A stretch of DNA of 64,000 bases from Mesobacillus selenatarsenatis SF-1 (GCF_000813125.1 NZ_BASE01000041.1:1-64000); one strand, 5' to 3'; shown: positions 44,478-53,544, counted from the first letter of the stretch. The notes: generated from the letters alone by a model not told the origin. Made by a program: numbers and translations.

Positions 44478-46150
44478 TTGATAGCGAGCAACGATATCGT
44501 TCGCTCATTGACCATAATCTGGATGCTGTTTTTTCAATTGATTTAAAGGGGAAGATCCTTGATGTCAACCCGGCCGCTCAATTATTGACAGGCTATACTG
44601 TCAAACAGTTAAAATCGAAGAGAATCACGAGCTTAATATGTGAAAATGACCTGCCTCCCTTTCAGGAAGTCTTATCCGATACGAAAATGGGTAATGCAAA
44701 AGAATCGCTCGATTGTCGGTTCATGCACCGAAAAGGAAAATTCCTGACAGTCCATTTAAAGACAATTCCGATCGTAATTCATTCTGAAATAAAGGGTATG
44801 TATATCATTATCAGAGATCTTTCCGAGCAGGCAAAAAGCACAGAACTGATTAAGTACATGGCATTTCATGACCAGCTGACTGGATTGCGCAACAGACGTG
44901 CCCTCCTTGATCAACTGGATAGTCTTGTCAAAAATAAAAAAAAGCAAAAGACTGAATTTGCCCTTCTGTTTCTGGATATAGATCGTTTCAAGTATTTGAA
45001 CGATACACTTGGACATCTTGTTGGTGACCAGATTTTGAAGCAGGTAGCACATCGATTGATCGACATCCAAAAAGAAAACTGTACTGTTTACAGACAGGGC
45101 GGCGATGAATTTATCATTCTTTTGGAAAAAACAGACAGACAAAGTGCGGGGGAGTTTGCGCAAAAAGTTTTATTCAGGTTCAATGAATCTTTTTATTTTA
45201 ATTCTCAGGAGTACTATATTACTCCGAGTATTGGTATCAGTCTTTTCCCGAATGACGGGAAGGATGCTGAAACACTGATTAAATATGCTGATGAAGCTCT
45301 ATATAGCGTAAAAGAAAAAGGAAAGGCCCATTATCAATTTTATCGCTCAGACATGCAGTCTACCGGGGTAAATATCATAGCGCTCGAGGCTCATTTGCGA
45401 AAAGCAATCGAACGGGACGAACTAGAACTCTATTACCAGCCGCAGATCAATCTGCTTACCAATGAAATATCAAGCTTCGAGGCATTGCTGCGCTGGCACA
45501 ACAGTGAATTTGGCTTTATTTCACCAGCCGAATTCATCCCTCTTGCAGAGGACACTGGATTGATTATACCGATTGGCAACTGGGTAATTGACGGGGCATG
45601 CAGGCAAATCCAGGAATGGACGGAGAAGACCGGAAAGCCAATCAGAATCGCTATCAATATATCTCCTAAGCAATTCATGCAGCTGGACTTAGTGCGGGTT
45701 ATCAAGAGTTCGATAGAGAAGTACAATATTGATCCTTGTCTTCTTGAAATTGAAATTACAGAGGGAGCAATGCAGGATACAAAGGAGACGATCCCAATCC
45801 TAAAGCGGTTAAAGGACTTGGGAATCAAAATTTCCGTAGACGATTTTGGCACTGGTTATTCATCGCTTAGTTATTTGAAACAGTTTCCTATCGATGTATT
45901 GAAAATTGACCAAAGTTTTATAAGAGATATAAAGTATAACGGCAAGGATGCCGCAATCATAACAACGATCATCCACTTGGGCAACAGTCTTGGAATGGAA
46001 GTGATTGCCGAGGGTGTCGAGGAGCAGAGCCAGGTTGATTTCCTTACAAATGCCGATTGTGAAAAAGCACAGGGGTTCTTTTTTGCCAGACCATTAAGAG
46101 CGCAGGAAGCGGAGGAAAAGTTCATCCTGAAACCAAAAACAAGCAGCTGA
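44474..46150 (+). CDS. PAS-GGDEF-EAL cyclic-di-GMP enzyme
   Basis: 558 residues: PAS (about 1-115), GGDEF (125-285) with the intact active loop RQGGDEF, and EAL (300-555) with SFEALLRW, DDFGTGYSSL and EGVEEQSQ. Both cyclase and phosphodiesterase motifs are intact, so it may do either. TTG start without a clear ribosome site of its own; it probably belongs with the preceding PAS fragment. It ends inside a palindromic terminator shared with ykuE. Confidence 0.85.
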   Translation: MIDSEQRYRSLIDHNLDAVFSIDLKGKILDVNPAAQLLTGYTVKQLKSKRITSLICENDLPPFQEVLSDTKMGNAKESLDCRFMHRKGKFLTVHLKTIPIVIHSEIKGMYIIIRDLSEQAKSTELIKYMAFHDQLTGLRNRRALLDQLDSLVKNKKKQKTEFALLFLDIDRFKYLNDTLGHLVGDQILKQVAHRLIDIQKENCTVYRQGGDEFIILLEKTDRQSAGEFAQKVLFRFNESFYFNSQEYYITPSIGISLFPNDGKDAETLIKYADEALYSVKEKGKAHYQFYRSDMQSTGVNIIALEAHLRKAIERDELELYYQPQINLLTNEISSFEALLRWHNSEFGFISPAEFIPLAEDTGLIIPIGNWVIDGACRQIQEWTEKTGKPIRIAINISPKQFMQLDLVRVIKSSIEKYNIDPCLLEIEITEGAMQDTKETIPILKRLKDLGIKISVDDFGTGYSSLSYLKQFPIDVLKIDQSFIRDIKYNGKDAAIITTIIHLGNSLGMEVIAEGVEEQSQVDFLTNADCEKAQGFFFARPLRAQEAEEKFILKPKTSS

Positions 46151-46168
46151 TCAGCTGCTTGTTTTTTC
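46139..46168. terminator. Palindromic terminator shared by two convergent genes
   Basis: The 24-bp perfect palindrome 46139-46162, arms ACAAGCAGCTGA/TCAGCTGCTTGT, is followed by T on the plus strand. Its centre is the abutting stop codons at 46150 and 46151, so both coding ends lie inside the hairpin. Confidence 0.8.
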
Positions 46169-47032
46169 ACTTTTTAAGGTAAAAATCGCAAGTTCAGGCT
46201 GGGACAAAAACCTGAAAGGAAGCCTGGTCGTTCCAAGACCGCGATTCACATATAGAGTCAGACCGTCGTTGGGGCCAACAGTATAAAAGCCCTCCACATA
46301 TTTTTCGGCAAAAGGCGGGGTAACCAATGGGCCGTAAAAGGGAACTTGGATCTGTCCTCCATGGCTATGTCCGCTCATCTGCATTTGAATTGGGAATTGT
46401 GCTGCTTCTTCTGCTTTGTCTGGGGCATGGGATAAAAGGATTGTATATGAGTTAGTTGGTATTTTGGCCATGGACGCATTCAGATCAGGTTTACCGAGCA
46501 TAGCATCATCGATTCCGGCAATCCATATCGAACTGCCATCGAGAAGCTTGATGTTAGCTGAGGTGTTCAGTAATAATGTGAATCCTGATTGCTCCATAAT
46601 TTGTTTATATAGATCTGACCCGTATCCCCCATGGTCATGGTTACCATACACGGCAAACTTTCCTAGCGGGGCATCCAGGTTGCTCAACATGGAAATAAGC
46701 TTGTTTTTTTCAGTGAAGTGTCGGGGGTCGTCAAGTAAATCCCCAGTGAAAACAATCAGGTCAGGCTTCAGTTTATTGATTTTGGTAATCAATTGCTTCA
46801 GCTGTTCCATTGTATACTGGAATCCGATATGGGTATCGCTGAACTGAATGACCCTGACTCCATCAAACCCGGATGGCAACGCGGCATTTTTAATAGTATG
46901 ACGGGTAATATCAAGCATGCGGGGTTCGACTTCACGGGCATAAAAATAGCTCCCTGTGCCGAGTCCTCCAGCAGTCAACAAAGTTCCAACTGCTCTTTTA
47001 ATAAAAGTCCTCCGAGTGATTTGTTCAGACAT
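46151..47032 (-). CDS. ykuE: YkuE, Tat-exported metallophosphoesterase
   Basis: 293 residues. Twin-arginine signal TRRTFIKR at residue 6 followed by a hydrophobic stretch; YkuE is a known TatAyCy substrate in B. subtilis. Metallophosphoesterase ligands: FSDTHIG, GDLLDD, GNHDHGG, SHAPD, SGHSHGGQ. A wall-associated phosphoesterase is expected. A longer TTG-started version at 47044 adds four residues. Confidence 0.92.
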   Translation of the reverse strand: MSEQITRRTFIKRAVGTLLTAGGLGTGSYFYAREVEPRMLDITRHTIKNAALPSGFDGVRVIQFSDTHIGFQYTMEQLKQLITKINKLKPDLIVFTGDLLDDPRHFTEKNKLISMLSNLDAPLGKFAVYGNHDHGGYGSDLYKQIMEQSGFTLLLNTSANIKLLDGSSIWIAGIDDAMLGKPDLNASMAKIPTNSYTILLSHAPDKAEEAAQFPIQMQMSGHSHGGQIQVPFYGPLVTPPFAEKYVEGFYTVGPNDGLTLYVNRGLGTTRLPFRFLSQPELAIFTLKSEKTSS

Positions 47033-47208
47033 GAAAAATACCAACCTATTCCCGAATTTTCTCTACTATACTAGCAAACAAACAAGGATATTAGAAGTGC
47101 CATTTTAGGGAAAGGTCCTGAATCATGATGTTTTTAATTAATTTTAAAAGGGAAGAGAAAGGAAATATGACAAGTCCTTTATAGGTAAATGAATTTGAGG
47201 TGTTGTTG

Positions 47209-47433
47209 ATGGATGATTATGATATTAGGATGGAAATGATATTTATTCCCGTAAAAAATGGACATATAAAGGTTTTTGTTCATGGTTTTAATCGTTTAGG
47301 AACATGGGGGAATGCAGTAGCTGTCTTTGATGGCGAAAATGCTACCGCCAAAGGTTTTAATAAGAAAAGGACCATCGTCCATTCGCTTGTAAAGCTTCAC
47401 AAATCACTTGAAAAAAAGAGAAGAGAAAATTAA
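47209..47433 (+). CDS. Uncharacterised 74-residue protein
   Basis: Soluble small protein (IRMEMIFIPVKNGHIKVFV, GTWGNAVAVFDGENATA) with a basic tail. GAGGTG precedes the ATG by 6 nt. No family recognised. Confidence 0.6.
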   Translation: MDDYDIRMEMIFIPVKNGHIKVFVHGFNRLGTWGNAVAVFDGENATAKGFNKKRTIVHSLVKLHKSLEKKRREN

Positions 47434-47536
47434 AAGAGTTACATTAGTTGTTGCCTGTTTTCGCCTGAATCGGCTTTCCTCCGGGCAGCCCGCTCGGGAG
47501 ACTTTTGAGTCGACCACTCTTAATAATAAAAAAGAC

Positions 47537-47560
47537 AAGGCCGGAATAAAATCCAACCTT
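47537..47560 (-). terminator. Terminator of the C39-type lipoprotein gene
   Basis: On the minus strand AAGGTTGGA / TCCGGCCTT pair through two G-U pairs, then GTCTTTTTT. Confidence 0.65.
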
Positions 47561-47570
47561 ATCCAATATT

Positions 47571-48362
47571 TTATCGGTAACTGACTGCTCTTGATTGCAT
47601 CGCTTTCCATGTTTCTATAAAGCGAGTCTTGTTTACTGGCACCTGTTTTCGGCCAGACAGAGGGTCGTTCAAGTAGACCGTTGTTTCATTGAAACCGACC
47701 AGGACGACTGCGTGAAGGTCTAGTGGCGTTTTAATGACCTCATTCCCATGCGTCCAGGTTTCCCACCGATCTGGCAGTCGATAATCGCCGGTAGTCCATA
47801 CAACTGCTGGATAACCAGCAGATACATGCTCAAGTACTTCGCTAAAATCTTTGCCTGTCAAATTGACGGCTCTGCCTGGTAAATACCGATTAATTAAATC
47901 AATCATTGGTTTATCGAAGACCGCGTAACCTGCCTGCTTTCCGGTCATATCTCCAACAAAACCTTCTGCAGGATTCCCCCAGCTCAAAATATCACCGTTT
48001 GCTGATCTCTTCAAAGGATCATTATCTTTCTTTATCTCGGTGAAAAGCTTCATTTTATCTGTATCAGCTCCGGCATATTTCAGCATCATAGCCAGGCTGG
48101 TTACTTCACAACCGTATTTTAACTCTGGATTTTGTTTGATCAAAGGTACGTTCATTAACGCTTTGCTTTTTTGTTGTTGCTGTCGTTTTTCATGTTTTTG
48201 AATAAGGTTTGGGACCGCCATATCCTGAATTGGCTCAGGACTTTCATTCGTGATGATTGGTTCATTTAATGTTCTCTGAATTTGTGCTTCATTTTCGGCG
48301 GGCGAGCCGTGGCTGCATCCAAGCAATGGAAGAAGAATGCCGATGAAATGCCACGTTTTCAT
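47571..48362 (-). CDS. C39-like peptidase domain lipoprotein
   Basis: 263 residues. Lipobox LLGC near residue 16, a Gln/Lys-rich linker, then a papain-like C39_2 domain: active Cys in YGCEVTSLAMML, His in LHAVVLVGF, and NDPLSG. A surface peptidase (YvpB-like); targets unknown. Confidence 0.8.
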   Translation of the reverse strand: MKTWHFIGILLPLLGCSHGSPAENEAQIQRTLNEPIITNESPEPIQDMAVPNLIQKHEKRQQQQKSKALMNVPLIKQNPELKYGCEVTSLAMMLKYAGADTDKMKLFTEIKKDNDPLKRSANGDILSWGNPAEGFVGDMTGKQAGYAVFDKPMIDLINRYLPGRAVNLTGKDFSEVLEHVSAGYPAVVWTTGDYRLPDRWETWTHGNEVIKTPLDLHAVVLVGFNETTVYLNDPLSGRKQVPVNKTRFIETWKAMQSRAVSYR

Positions 48363-48557
48363 GTCATCATCCTTCCAAAAGCCTATCTTATTTTTTGGTT
48401 AATAAGATGATTTTATGACATGAGGAAAATGGAAACAGTGTAACTGAGGGAATACTCATATTATGGTAAAATCATTCATATCACATTAATGAGTAGTAAA
48501 ATGATCGTTAATTGTATTTGCAAGCAGTAGCATTTTGAAGGGAGGTTTCTGTTTGAA

Positions 48558-49766
48558 TTGGATGCACTGGATATTTTAACTAACCTTGAACATGTCGTTC
48601 CTTTTTTTCAGCCGATTTTTAATGCAGATGAGCATAAAATCATTGGGTATGAAGTTTTGGGCCGGTTTAATAACGGAATTGATGATATAAGTCTTGGGTC
48701 TTTTTTTCAGGATGATACCATCCCGGAAGAGTATCGGATCGAAGTTGAAAATGCCGTTTTTACCAAAGCGATGGAAGTTGCCTCTCAAGCAGGGGAACAG
48801 GAGCTTTTATGGTTTATAAACAGGAATGCAGGATTATTAATGATGGATGATGGAGAAGGCTTTTTACAATTGATACTTTCGTACCAGGAAAAGGGATTCA
48901 AACCTGAGCAAATTGTTCTTGAAATTTCTGTTTCCAACGAACAGGGTCATATAGAGCATCTAATCAACTACTACAAATCCTTTGGGATTAAAATCGCGAT
49001 GGATAAAGTCGGCAATGAAAGCAGCTATTTTGAGCGCATAGCAGGGATTGAACCTGAAATCCTAAAAATTGATATGTCCTCTCTTAGGTCCAATAACTCT
49101 GGTCCTGCTTATCTCGATGTCCTCCATTCTTTATCCATTCTCGCGCGCAAAATTGGCGCAACCCTATTGTTTGAAAACATCGAAACTCCTTACCAGCTGC
49201 AGTTTGCCTGGAAGAACGGAGGAAGATTTTATCAAGGGTTTTATCTGATTAAACCTCAAAGGGGATTAGTTGAAAAGGATATCCTGAGGGAAAAATTAAA
49301 GTCTGAAATTCATGGGTTCATTCTATCCGAGAAGAAACGGCTTCATTCTTTTTTTGACTTGAGAATCGAGTTGCACACAAAGTTCCAGGAACTGATAAAC
49401 CGCAATAAAAAATGGCAAAATCCAAGCGAGTTCCTCATGACCCTTGGAGACAGCCTTGATGGAATTGCCTTCCGGATGTATATATGTGACGAAGATGGTT
49501 TCCAGCTATCGCCGAACCTTTATAAAACAGGAGATCAGTGGCTGCTGCAGCCAAAATACGAGGGTAAAAACTGGAGTTGGAGACCTTACTTCCTCGAGAA
49601 TATCATTAGAATGAGGACAGGAAAAAAAGGAATCTTGTCAGACCGCTACAGTGATATTGAAACAGGGGAGGTCATTCGGACGTTTTCGCTGCCTTTAAAC
49701 GGAACAGAATTTTTATTTGTTGATTTGAGCGCATCCTTTCTTAATCAACGTGAAGGGTTATTTTAA
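48558..49766 (+). CDS. ykuI: YkuI, EAL-domain cyclic-di-GMP protein
   Basis: 402 residues: a degenerate EAL domain (about 1-245) and a YkuI C-terminal PAS-like domain (about 260-400). EAL reads EVLGR. The second metal motif that is DDFGTG in active enzymes reads MDKVGNES, so one metal Asp is Lys. B. subtilis YkuI binds c-di-GMP with little activity. The TTG start follows AGGGAGG by 12 nt. Confidence 0.92.
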   Translation: MDALDILTNLEHVVPFFQPIFNADEHKIIGYEVLGRFNNGIDDISLGSFFQDDTIPEEYRIEVENAVFTKAMEVASQAGEQELLWFINRNAGLLMMDDGEGFLQLILSYQEKGFKPEQIVLEISVSNEQGHIEHLINYYKSFGIKIAMDKVGNESSYFERIAGIEPEILKIDMSSLRSNNSGPAYLDVLHSLSILARKIGATLLFENIETPYQLQFAWKNGGRFYQGFYLIKPQRGLVEKDILREKLKSEIHGFILSEKKRLHSFFDLRIELHTKFQELINRNKKWQNPSEFLMTLGDSLDGIAFRMYICDEDGFQLSPNLYKTGDQWLLQPKYEGKNWSWRPYFLENIIRMRTGKKGILSDRYSDIETGEVIRTFSLPLNGTEFLFVDLSASFLNQREGLF

Positions 49767-49839
49767 CAAGCCGAAAAGAGCATAGTAAAACGGAATATGC
49801 ACAATTTATATATACAGCCTTCTACAAGGGGGATTTAAC

Positions 49840-50085
49840 TTGAGCATATATACTACAATGCTTTTACTGGCAGGTGCAGGGGTGCTGGTTGCTGGCCTTT
49901 TCTATACCTGGACTTTCGGAAAGGGACAGAAGAGGGCTCAAGGCAATCTGGATTCCCAGATCCCTGGCACTGTCCAGGAGCACGCTTATATCCGCAACCC
50001 AATTTTTTTGACATATATAATCGTTCTCTCCATAGCCCTGTTGTTCGTCGTTTATTTTGCGGTTACCACAGGAACTGGATATTAA
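49840..50085 (+). CDS. Small two-helix membrane protein
   Basis: 81 residues: membrane helices at about 5-25 and 53-75 separated by a hydrophilic loop (GKGQKRAQGNLDSQIPG). TTG start with AAGGGGGA. Terminator follows. No family recognised. Confidence 0.65.
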   Translation: MSIYTTMLLLAGAGVLVAGLFYTWTFGKGQKRAQGNLDSQIPGTVQEHAYIRNPIFLTYIIVLSIALLFVVYFAVTTGTGY

Positions 50086-50110
50086 CCTCCAAACGGGGGT
50101 TATTTTTTTT
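50084..50110 (+). terminator. Terminator of the two-helix protein gene
   Basis: AACCTCC / GGGGGTT (one G-U) then a run of T. Confidence 0.8.
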
Positions 50111-50114
50111 GTAA

Positions 50115-50168
50115 GGGTAATTCACTCCAATTTTGTGTTCAATAGCAACAGAGTTTTAGAAAAGAGCC
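50115..50168. mobile_element. Truncated MITE-like element (right end only)
   Basis: The last ~54 bp of the element found at 1822-2005 and 51044-51228 (shares GGTnATTC, ATAGCAAC and the terminus GAAAAGAGCC). The left part is missing. No left terminus is visible up to the preceding terminator. Confidence 0.65.
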
Positions 50169-50371
50169 TTTGGTAAAAATGAAAAGTTACCTGATAAAAC
50201 TACAATTTTTTTAACATATGCGTTAGTTCGAGTCAGATAAGGGTAAATTGAAATTGTAAAACAAGTTTTCCTGTCAGATGTTGAGGTTATTTTACGAATG
50301 AATTTCGTAATCAAATAGGGTAAATGTTGGTAAAATTGTATTTACTAGTCATCATGAAGGAGGGGGAGAAA

Positions 50372-51043
50372 ATGGACAAGCAATTAAAGCTATTATTTTT
50401 GATTTTATCGTTTTTATTATTTTTGGTACCGGCCAACGCATATGCAAATTCTGATTTGGATGGCAGAGAAGAAGTTTTCGCATTCCTCGGAAAGGCATTT
50501 GATTCACAGGTTTCCTTAAGTGAAAAAAGCAGGACAATGGAGGAAATTGAAGGAATACTGGATCCTTATTTTACAGAGGACTATAAATCCCGATTCATAG
50601 AAGAGAATGTGGTAGGACAGGAAAATGAGTACCAGACTTATGGAACGGATTTTGCTCTATATTATATTCCTTTTTACGCCTTTTCAGAAAAAACAAAAGT
50701 CGTGGAAATGGAGAATGAAATTTATGTAGTCGAGTTTTTCCCTGGCAATACGGAAGGACCTGTAAGCTATGAAGATCATTATGAAGGCTTGAAGCTCGTT
50801 AAAGAGACTGGTAATTGGAAGGTAGCTGATTACCTGTATGATGAGGTTCCACAGGAAGTGATCAATAAAGCCTATCCGGAAAAGGCAAAGGAGCAGCATC
50901 ATGCTGCAAACCCTAAGGACGAAGAAAAGTCGACGATCGGGAAAATGGTATTTGGACCGAATTTCTCAACGCTGAAGACGTTCATGGAGTTAGGTGTAAT
51001 CTTCAAGAATGAGAGCAGGACATTGTTGTTCGGGTTATTATAA
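50372..51043 (+). CDS. Exported protein, DUF3993-like
   Basis: 223 residues with a signal peptide (KLLFLILSFLLFLVPANAYA). Then EEVFAFLGKAFDSQVSLSE and DPYFTEDYKSRFIEENVVG, and PVSYEDHYEGLKLVKETGNWKV, features I associate with the Bacillus DUF3993 family (from memory, unverified). GGAGGGGGAG precedes the ATG at 50372. The MITE-like copy B begins within 3 nt of its stop. Confidence 0.7.
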   Translation: MDKQLKLLFLILSFLLFLVPANAYANSDLDGREEVFAFLGKAFDSQVSLSEKSRTMEEIEGILDPYFTEDYKSRFIEENVVGQENEYQTYGTDFALYYIPFYAFSEKTKVVEMENEIYVVEFFPGNTEGPVSYEDHYEGLKLVKETGNWKVADYLYDEVPQEVINKAYPEKAKEQHHAANPKDEEKSTIGKMVFGPNFSTLKTFMELGVIFKNESRTLLFGLL

Positions 51044-51228
51044 GGCTGTTTTCGTAAAAAATTGTTGTTGAAATCCTAAAGCCGATTTTAACGTGATAAA
51101 AGGCTATTTTATAGGTCGGTATTAAGTGTGCAAGCTCTTTTCTCATAATAAGCTTTAATTTTGTGAAGAAATATAGGTCATTCAATACTATTTTGTAGTC
51201 AATAGCAACGAAGTATAAGAAAAGAGCC
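51044..51228. mobile_element. MITE-like element, copy B (185 bp)
   Basis: Same terminal repeats and internal layout as copy A (1822-2005). Flanked by the perfect 8-bp direct repeat TATTATAA (51036-51043 and 51229-51236). The left duplication contains the TAA stop of the preceding gene, so the insertion left that protein intact. Confidence 0.85.
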
Positions 51229-51282
51229 TATTATAAAAATGATTAAGCGTGAAATCTGATATTAGATTTCACGCTTTAATTT

Positions 51283-51522
51283 TTATTCTTTGATATCTAA
51301 AACCTTTTTCAACTTCTCAAGGTCAAAGCCTGTGATGACTGCTTCTCCAATCACGATGGTTGGTGTGGAGTAGGAGTTGTAAATTTCGGTAAGTTCCTGC
51401 CTGCTTTTTACATCTTCGTTGATATTTTTTTCTGTATAGGAAAAGCCGTATTCACTAAGGAACATTTTAATGATTTGGCAGGGAGGGCAATCGTTCTGGG
51501 TGTACACTATGATGTCGTTCAT
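51283..51522 (-). CDS. Glutaredoxin-like protein
   Basis: 79 residues of thioredoxin fold with the redox motif CPPC (residues 12-15) and the cis-Pro STPTIVIG, as in NrdH/Grx-type proteins. One nucleotide separates it from the upstream MBL-fold gene, so the two are cotranscribed. Confidence 0.85.
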   Translation of the reverse strand: MNDIIVYTQNDCPPCQIIKMFLSEYGFSYTEKNINEDVKSRQELTEIYNSYSTPTIVIGEAVITGFDLEKLKKVLDIKE

Positions 51523-51523
51523 T

Positions 51524-52531
51524 TTAATGGGTTCCTCCAGTATTCTTGTTTAAATAATGCGCTAGTCCCATGGCGCTCACATTTATATCGAGATATAGCA
51601 GTTCATTTATCGGATGCTGATCTGGCAGTCCCAGCTGGGTCAAGTGAGTTTTAATCTTATCATAAAGTTTCTGTGTAATGTACTCAACTTGCTTTTCTGG
51701 ATCCTTTTCCTCAAGGACTACCTGTTTTGCTTCTTCAACGAAAACTTCAAGCCAACTCTCCACTTGCCTGAAAGCTTCAGATGGATTTTCTGACATGCCA
51801 TAATGTCCAAAATAAATTCGCTCTATCCCGAGTTCCTTAAAACGGCTTATGGAACGAAGCATCTTTTCCGGATCAAACTGGTTGGGTGAGGTCGTAGGCA
51901 GGTAGAATTTTATGCCTTCGCGATCAAGCTGCGGATAAAAAATACCGGCAGTGTCACCAGAGAAAATCCCTTTTGTTAGCGGGTGAAAGATACTGAAGTG
52001 GTGGTTTGCATGGCCTGGTGTATCTAAAAATTCAAGTGTCAGTGTCTCGCTGATTTTTAGTGTGTCGCCGTCGCCTTTAACCACCAGTCGCTCTTCGGGA
52101 ATCGCAACGATTGGGTCAAATAGCTGTGAAAACTTTTCACCATATACAGCCTTTGCTCCCATAATCAGTCTTGAAGGGTCAGCTAAATGTCTGGCACCCT
52201 TTGGATGTACGATTACCTTTGCGTTTGGGCAATGCTGGAGCATCAATCCCGCTCCGCCTGCATGGTCGAGGTGTATATGTGTGACGATTATGTATGAGAT
52301 ATCGGCCGGAGATACACCTAGTGTTTTTAAGCCTTCAAGGATATAGGGAATGGACGGACTTGCGGATGTTTCAATAAGCGTCACCTTTTCTTCCGCCAAT
52401 ACATATGTACCAGTGCGTTCCGCCATATTTAAATCAAAATCATCGATTAGATAGACATTTTCGGATAGTTTCAATGGTTTTTTCAAAAAATCACTCCTTT
52501 TCAAAGCTTTTACTTGTACATCGTCTGACAT
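51524..52531 (-). CDS. MBL-fold metallo-hydrolase
   Basis: 335 residues. Zn motif THIHLDHAGG (near residue 85), later GHANHHFSI and GDTAG. Substrate unknown; glyoxalase-II-like or thioesterase-type activity is possible. Linked to a glutaredoxin-like gene, suggesting a thiol-related role. Confidence 0.85.
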   Translation of the reverse strand: MSDDVQVKALKRSDFLKKPLKLSENVYLIDDFDLNMAERTGTYVLAEEKVTLIETSASPSIPYILEGLKTLGVSPADISYIIVTHIHLDHAGGAGLMLQHCPNAKVIVHPKGARHLADPSRLIMGAKAVYGEKFSQLFDPIVAIPEERLVVKGDGDTLKISETLTLEFLDTPGHANHHFSIFHPLTKGIFSGDTAGIFYPQLDREGIKFYLPTTSPNQFDPEKMLRSISRFKELGIERIYFGHYGMSENPSEAFRQVESWLEVFVEEAKQVVLEEKDPEKQVEYITQKLYDKIKTHLTQLGLPDQHPINELLYLDINVSAMGLAHYLNKNTGGTH

Positions 52532-52669
52532 TATTTTATTCTGTTAATATTGACATGTAAAGAATTGTGTATAGAAAATTCTGAAATCATTTTACATGGA
52601 TATAAATAGGCCAATTGCAAAATCTATTTATAAGTTATTGGTTTTTGTTTTGAAAGGAGAGGGAGCATA

Positions 52670-52906
52670 ATGTCACAGCTTCAGGGAATAGTCACTCGTT
52701 TAAAGAATCTGCAAGAGCAGTCCAATGGAGGAGAACCTGCTCAACGCTTTTTTGAAGTGAATGGAGAGCGCAAATGCCAGGTTACATACCATCCAAAAAC
52801 TGAAACATACGAATTGGAAGTATACACTGACAAGGAAAAGCCTAAAAAATATCAATTCGACAATATTGATATGATTACAATCGAGATCTTTGATCTCATT
52901 CAGTAG
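52670..52906 (+). CDS. ykuJ: YkuJ family protein
   Basis: 78 residues matching YkuJ (MSQLQGIVTRLKNLQEQ; FDNIDMITIEIFDLIQ). Function unknown. GAAAGGAGAGGGAG precedes the ATG. In B. subtilis ykuK follows ykuJ; no ykuK is seen here. Confidence 0.9.
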   Translation: MSQLQGIVTRLKNLQEQSNGGEPAQRFFEVNGERKCQVTYHPKTETYELEVYTDKEKPKKYQFDNIDMITIEIFDLIQ

Positions 52907-52921
52907 TTCGCAATTTTCAAC

Positions 52922-52946
52922 GGGACCCTTCTGTGGTCCTTTTTTG
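52922..52946 (+). terminator. Terminator of ykuJ
   Basis: GGACC / GGTCC plus T run. Confidence 0.75.
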
Positions 52947-53061
52947 TTTTGAATTCTTTATTTAATATCCTCGTTTTCTTGAAGCAAACTAAATAAAAGC
53001 GCCTCCATTCGTTTTGTGATAAAATGTAATGGAAAGAAATCCATATTAGGGAGTTTTCGCC

Positions 53062-53508
53062 ATGATTAGTCTTTACAACGGTGAGTTTTTGGAAGTGTCA
53101 ATTAGAGACGTGATGATACCTTCTGAACGCGTAGCCCATGTCCAAGTCGGCAATAGCCTTGAGCATGCTCTTCTTGTTTTAACAAAGAGTGGGTATACTG
53201 CGATTCCTGTCCTTGATCCTCATTATCGTCTGATGGGTTTAATCAGTACACCTATTATAATGGATTCAATTCTTGGCCTGGAGAGAATCGAGTTTGAGCA
53301 GCTTGAGAAAAAACGAGTCGAAGAAGCTATGAATTCGAAAATACCAAGAATCAACATCCACTCAACTCTTCAATCCTCCTTAGACCTTCTTGTAGATCAC
53401 CCTTTTCTCTGTATAGAAGATGATTCAGGAATTTTTGAAGGTATTCTGACAAGACGGACCGTATTGCTGAAATTAAGCAAGCAAGTTAAAAGGTATAATA
53501 AAAATTAG
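53062..53508 (+). CDS. darB: DarB (CbpB/YkuL), c-di-AMP-binding CBS protein
   Basis: 148 residues with two CBS motifs (RDVMIPSERVAHVQVGNS and RINIHSTLQSSL). In B. subtilis DarB binds c-di-AMP and, when the nucleotide is low, activates Rel and pyruvate carboxylase. Position before ccpC matches. It ends with a terminator. Confidence 0.92.
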   Translation: MISLYNGEFLEVSIRDVMIPSERVAHVQVGNSLEHALLVLTKSGYTAIPVLDPHYRLMGLISTPIIMDSILGLERIEFEQLEKKRVEEAMNSKIPRINIHSTLQSSLDLLVDHPFLCIEDDSGIFEGILTRRTVLLKLSKQVKRYNKN

Positions 53509-53514
53509 ATCATG

Positions 53515-53544
53515 CAGCTCCCGGTTACGGGGGCTGAATTTTTT
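53515..53544 (+). terminator. Terminator of darB
   Basis: CAGCTCCC / GGGGGCTG followed by TTTTTT. Confidence 0.85.

Noticed and set aside
47434-47535. GC-rich stretch with GGGCAGCCCGCTCGGG downstream of the 74-residue gene
   Set aside because: It looks like part of a repeat, but no second copy was found in the window, so no call is made.
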